This document shows, one piece after another, positions 59,466 through 64,000 of a DNA stretch of 64,000 bases. Below the pieces are notes generated by a model, which made no database searches, was not told where the DNA came from, and saw nothing but the letters and a program-made list of their open reading frames with translations. How positions within the stretch are numbered: the stretch's first letter is position 1; each line of letters starts with the position of its first letter. The DNA is from Ananas comosus (lineage: Eukaryota > Streptophyta > Magnoliopsida > Poales > Bromeliaceae), in assembly GCF_001540865.1 (NCBI RefSeq), contig NC_033631.1, positions 1,405,532 to 1,469,531 on the forward strand, given 5' to 3'. Made by a program: the position numbers and the translations under genes.

Positions 59466-59925
59466 GTGTCAACGAGCGGAATACGAGTGAGCTGGGATCT
59501 GCTCGTGTTCGGCCCGAACACGAACTTACTCGTTAAAGTATCGAGTTGAAAAATTTAGCTTGTGTTCGGCTTGTTTATTAACGAGCTGAATACGAGCCGA
59601 ACATTAGTTGGCTCACAAACAATAAGTTAAAAGGATTAGAAAGGATACATATAGAAAATAAATTTATGAGATTGTACCCATCAAGTTTTGATCTAATGGT
59701 TGAAACTTAATTTACATATACATGAGTATTTTTATAATTGAGTTCGGCTTTATATTTAGGTTGGACTAAAAATTAAATAATAAAAATTTATATTATATAT
59801 ATAATTATTTATTTATTTATATAAATATAAATTATATAAATATAAAATATATGTATTCGAACTTTTTTCGAGCCGAACACGACCTGGCTCGCGAGCAGCG
59901 AGCTGGATTGCCACCCCTATATATA
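59466..59925. mobile_element. GAGC-rich repeat element (family F), copy 2, within (TA)n
   Basis: Left part has 'acgagcggaatacgag', 'gttcggcccgaacacg'; right part 'cgagccgaacacgac', 'ctcgcgagcagcgagc' and the terminus 'tggattgccacccctat'. Both outer flanks are (TA)n. No coding capacity. Confidence 0.6.
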
Positions 59926-59939
59926 TATATATTTATATA

Positions 59940-60476
59940 TATATAGGATCTGGCTACTATACTATTATGAGTACGATCGCCCTCGTACTCATAAGTTATT
60001 TTCGATGATAGAGCTTCCGAATCGACGATCCACACCGTTAAACGTTATTTATAGTATTTAAAACTTCTAGAAATCAAATTTTATAATTTTTCGATATCAT
60101 TTACCTTACGATTAAGAGGTCACAAATTTCACAATTTTTAACGGGCGGTATGGGATACTTGCTAGTTTAATGGTGTAAAAGAATCGAAATTTATTGAAAT
60201 TTTGATAGAAAATTCTATTCACTATATAGATAAAGATCAATAACTCCAATCTTAAATTGAAGGATCCCATCATCCATTTTTAGGACGTCGTTCGATTTTA
60301 ACCATTCATTTTATGCTCACTTGATGGACTTTATTATGATTTCGAAAATTTACGAAATTTATTTTCTAAAAGTTTCAAATACTATAGATCATATTTAACG
60401 GAGTGAATCATCGATTCGAAAGCTCCATCATTGAAAACAACTTATGAGTACGAGGGCTCCAATACTCATAAGCTAT
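59940..60476. mobile_element. Foldback element, family E, copy flanked on both sides by (TA)n
   Basis: Left 'gctactatactattatgag' with 'cctcgtactcataagtta', right 'aacttatgagtacgagg' and 'ctcataagctatggcc'. Long inner pairing ('ttcgatgatagagctt', 'gaaagctccatcattgaa'). Flanked by TA on both sides, as if TA itself was the target. Confidence 0.85.
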
Positions 60477-60974
60477 GGCCTATATATATATATATATATA
60501 TAGCATTGGTTTTCAAATATTCTTTTAAAATATTTTAAAATATCCTTGTAAAATATCCTATTATATATAGCTAATTGTACTACTTAATACGTTTCAGTTT
60601 ATGTTTATGAGTTGGTTCATAATTTTCTTTGTTGCCTATGTCGGTTTAATTATCTTTGTTTATTATTCAGAGCCATGTGGTTCTTACATATATTGATCTT
60701 AATTAAAGATGGTCAGCTAAAATTACAAATATATTTCATTTTTTTTTCTAATATTATTCTTTACTTTAGCATTAGTTTTTTTAATTCACTAGATGTGTAG
60801 TTTGTTTTTCTGTAGTTAAATAGGTTTGATTTAGTATATACTCAACCACTATTAAATTGTTTTAAATGCAAGTTATGTTTGGGACGAGGCATTGGTGATA
60901 GAAAATGGGCATTTGTTTTTGGGTGATTGTTACAATTGATTAGTTTCTCCAAATTGGAGGGTGGTAGTTTGTCT

Positions 60975-61732
60975 AACGCCTCACTTCTGAGGGGTCGTCT
61001 ATCTTAAAATTATTCTAATGTTAAACTCGCTCAACTCTTGTAACTTTTTGAATATAACTACGTACCAACCATTTTTTTTTTTTAGAGAGATTTTGTTTAT
61101 TTCATTTAAAAATAAACTTGTCTGAAAATGTGAATCACTTAGGATTCGAACTTGAAACCTCGAATACCAACCATCAAGTCCTTTACTATTTGCGCTAGGG
61201 ACGGTCGGTACCACCCAAAATATTATAGCTATATGTTTAGCCACTCTTAACCTTTTTGGCCTAAACACTGCTCAAAATATTATAGCCGAATTAAGAGGTT
61301 TATCTGTATTATAACATATATATAAGACTATTCCAAATCCTAGGATTGTCGCATTCCTCTACTTTAAGCTCTGACGTCTTCGTCAGACTCAAGTACACTC
61401 ACAAGTATCAGATGATGTGAGATTCGTCTCGTTAGCCTTAGCCAACCTTGTTGGGAGGCGGGCTTCACTCGTAACGGTCGTCAACCATGGAACCGTGCTT
61501 TGTTCATTTTATAACTCAACCAAGAGTTATCCCATACTTTGGGCTAGTGATTGATTCTCATACCAACCGTGACGTCCGCTTTCCTGTAGAATCACCTATC
61601 CTTTATTATTATAGACCTAATTTCGCTCAACTCTTTTAGCCTCTTGAACCTAACCACCGCCCAAGAGGTTTAGCCATACAATTATACTATATGTATACAA
61701 CTATTTCAAATCTTAAGGATGTCACATTTTAA
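60975..61732 (-). mobile_element. TRIM, copy 2, with a SINE in one LTR
   Basis: Reverse-strand relative of 6247-6914. Direct repeats at about 60975-61355 (interrupted by the SINE) and 61588-61732 share 'ctcaactctt', 'aagaggttta' and 'attattatag'-like words. On the minus strand 'ttggtatgagaatc' follows the LTR, a near-match to the initiator-tRNA primer site. Internal sequence shares 'ggctaacgagacga' with copy 1. Confidence 0.6.
61072..61209 (-). mobile_element. tRNA-derived SINE nested in the TRIM LTR
   Basis: On the minus strand: head 'accgaccgtccctagcgcaa', 'ggttggtattcgagg', B-box-like 'aagttcgaatcc', body 'tgaaataaac', poly(A) (T run at 61071-61083). Flanks 'accaacca' and 'accaccca' agree at 7 of 8. 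The host LTR sequence continues on both sides. Confidence 0.82.
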
Positions 61733-62796
61733 GAGAAGCTTCGTGTTATTAAGGGTTGGTAAAAGAGTACACATAAAATTATTCCTTAAAAACTATTTTT
61801 CATCATTTTGTAGTTGACAAACTAATGATAAAATATCAGCGGCAAAACGAGAGGTCTAGAGGGCCGGAAAAATGTCAAGGACTTGCCATGTAACTCTTAC
61901 CGCTAGTAATATTATATAATTATATTTAGTATTTTTTGACATTTTATTAACATTAAAATTACAAAAGCAGATAAAACATTTGCATAATAAAATTGAGTAG
62001 GAACTTTTTTTTTCATATTTTAAATATTGAGGGTCGCAAAATGTGAAACACAATATATATAGTTTTTTTTTTAAAATTCATCCAAAAGTGGGACAGTCTC
62101 ATAGGTATCCTTCTAAAGTAATGAACTTTCACATAATTTAATTTCCCGGGTAATTTATATAAAAGTCTCTAGCATTTTAAGACATTTTAAAGAAGTCCTT
62201 ATCTTTCAATTTGTTTATATAAGTTCCTAGTTTTTTTTTTCTAGTTTCTACTGAGCATCTTTTTAGAAATCTGAGAAGATATACTATCAGCAAAGTACTA
62301 ATTCAATCCCTTTTTTTTTATTTTTTCTCTCAGTAACTTTCATGTTTAATATTAAAATTAAAAATAATCTAGATTACAAAAACTTAAAATGTCATTCATG
62401 TGTAATATGAAATTTATGAGTAAAAGTTATTTATATAGTCGTTTTATTTAATTTAACAGGGGTAGTGAATGGAATACTTATAAAAGTGAATATATAGAAC
62501 CATTAAATTTCATGTCATTTTTGTTAGGGACGTTTAACTTGATGATTGACACTATTAAAAATAATCTAGATTACTGAAACTAAAAAAAAAAAAAATTTAC
62601 TATTTTTCGATATCATTTACCTAAATCAGGTTTAATATTTAAAAATTATAAAATTTGATTCTAAGAAAGTTTTAGCAGTCTAAGTTATATGTAACATGTA
62701 GTGCTCAGATCATCCATTGGGATTCTCCATCAATGAAAATAGCAATTTGTTTTATTGAAATATCTGTTTGTTTCTACAAATTTATGCATCTATATA
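61733..62796. other. AT-rich intergenic DNA
   Basis: No gene supported. Short pieces near 62540-62760 ('tagattac', 'tttcgatatcatttacc', 'tcaatgaaaatag') resemble the interior of family E foldbacks. Confidence 0.35.
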
Positions 62797-63095
62797 AATA
62801 TGGATGAAGTCTACTATATAACACTTAGATCATATTATTAATACTCAGCCAATCACAACTCTCTACTTCAGAAAAAAGAGTAATAAAAATTTTTTTCTAA
62901 TAACCATGATGAAACGAGTGAATCCAAAAGAACAATCTAATTGGTTTGAGACGCCTTATAATCAGGAATATGTAATAGATGCATTTTAGACTTTTCGAGA
63001 AAGTCTATTATGTAACACTTACACTATATTATCAATAACAAGCCAATCATATCTCTTTATTTGAAAAAAAAAGTACAATAAAAATATTTTTCGCA
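62797..63095. mobile_element. Small dispersed repeat, family D, two copies in tandem
   Basis: Starts 'gaagtctactatataacac' at about 62806 and again 'aaagtctattatgtaacac' near 63000. Both contain 'gccaatca' and 'aataaaaat-tttt'. The second copy is truncated on the right. Confidence 0.65.
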
Positions 63096-63352
63096 TAGTG
63101 TGTACCACATTCGACAAAGGAGTATTCCTTATAACAATTACATGTAACAATATTACGTAATGCAAGTGTCCTTACGTCTGTTATGACATCATTGGACTAA
63201 CGTAATATCTGATTGTTTATGTACAACTTACAATTAAGGAATTAAATATGTTTTCTATTATTAATTTAATGTTCAAAGCTCGGTTGGTTGACCTTAATTT
63301 GCTGGTAACTCATCCTAGGGAGTGCAATATAGTATTTGGTGGGTCATGCGCG

Positions 63353-63862
63353 CACTACAACAAAATTAGATTTTAAGAACATATGTTTGGGACACTTTTG
63401 TGTAAGTGTCTCATTTATATCAAAACTTAAAAAAAAATCTACTAATGTCTAAATATAAAGTTCAATTCAATCAAAAATAAAAGGTTACTCTACTCAACCT
63501 ATCCTACCCAGCCCATTCGGCCCGATTACAAACAGAAAAAAAAAATGAAAAATCGATTATCATCTCTCCTTCTCCCCCACTCAATCCACTAAAATTCTAG
63601 ACGAAGAGCCATTCCCTTTCGTCCTCCTCCGCTACCGCAGTCAACGAGATAAAATTTCGACGGTTGCTAAATGTTTAAACAAGTGTTGATAAATTAGCAG
63701 CACTGTTTTTATGTTATAGCGACATTTTTAACTGTCACTATATATCTAGCAACCCCACATATAGCAATACTTTTTAAAAGTGTCGGTAATTTTAGCTAGC
63801 AGTATTTTTTTGACATGTACCTATATTTAAAAGTGTCGCTATAAACCGTTTTTGTTGTAGTG
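63353..63862. mobile_element. Non-autonomous CACTA element, copy 2
   Basis: Starts CACTACAACAAAA and ends TTTTTGTTGTAGTG; closely matches 42720-43232 throughout. The flanking 3 bases (gcg and cgt) do not match, so the target duplication has changed or one end was rearranged. Confidence 0.88.
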
Positions 63863-64000
63863 CGTGTACAATTGCAAATATTATTTTCTTTCTTTTAATT
63901 ATTTCATGGTCAAAACTCGCATGCTTAGGTTATACAACCTAACCTTACGCATATGCATACACCACACTTTTTTAAGGATGGCTTGTAAGGGCAGCATAAC

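Noticed and set aside
1..64000. A new multi-gene system, biosynthetic cluster or CRISPR-like array
   Set aside because: Only three substantial genes exist and their families act in unrelated processes; regular repeats are microsatellites, one minisatellite and transposon arms.

Overview
This is nuclear DNA from a flowering plant. Genes are split by canonical GT/AG introns, intergenic DNA is AT-rich and full of small transposons, and the recognisable products are plant proteins: a 26S proteasome RPT1 ATPase, a CC-NB-ARC-LRR resistance protein and an OSCA1/CSC1-like channel. The repeat style and the non-TIR NLR suggest a monocot, but the sequence does not prove this and I do not name a species. 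No prokaryotic operon, CRISPR array or phage is present.

Layout. 1-3.9 kb holds the 3' nine exons of RPT1 (+ strand; the first exon lies left of the window). 4-12.8 kb is intergenic: Mutator-type foldback elements, a TRIM retroelement (6.25-6.91 kb), a 5'-truncated LINE (8.5-9.3 kb) and a GC-rich foldback (10.5-11.1 kb). 12.9-15.7 kb is an intact single-exon NLR gene (- strand). 15.7-21.9 kb is again repeats, including a second copy of the 7.5-9.8 kb segment, so the NLR sits between two direct repeats. 22.0-29.7 kb (with an inferred 5' leader to about 31.95 kb) is an 11-exon OSCA1-like gene (- strand), all splice sites canonical, whose ninth exon is split by a 507-bp MITE with an 8-bp target duplication. 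32-50 kb is gene-poor: foldbacks, a CACTA element, SINEs, a possible solo LTR, and dead gypsy and copia fragments. 50-60.5 kb is dominated by (CT)n/(TA)n microsatellites with foldback elements at nearly every one, an N gap followed by a low-quality homopolymer-rich block (52.5-54.3 kb), and a possible secreted-protein exon plus duplicated gene fragments (57.1-58.1 kb). 60.5-64 kb has a TRIM with a SINE in its LTR and a second CACTA copy.

The three main genes are unrelated in function (protein turnover, immune sensing, osmotic Ca2+ signalling). I found no new multi-gene system. The most interesting material is how the small transposons behave: one broke a gene exon, one family is tied to microsatellites, one array shares a single 9-bp target sequence, and two insertions can be defined exactly because an empty duplicate of the site is also in the window.
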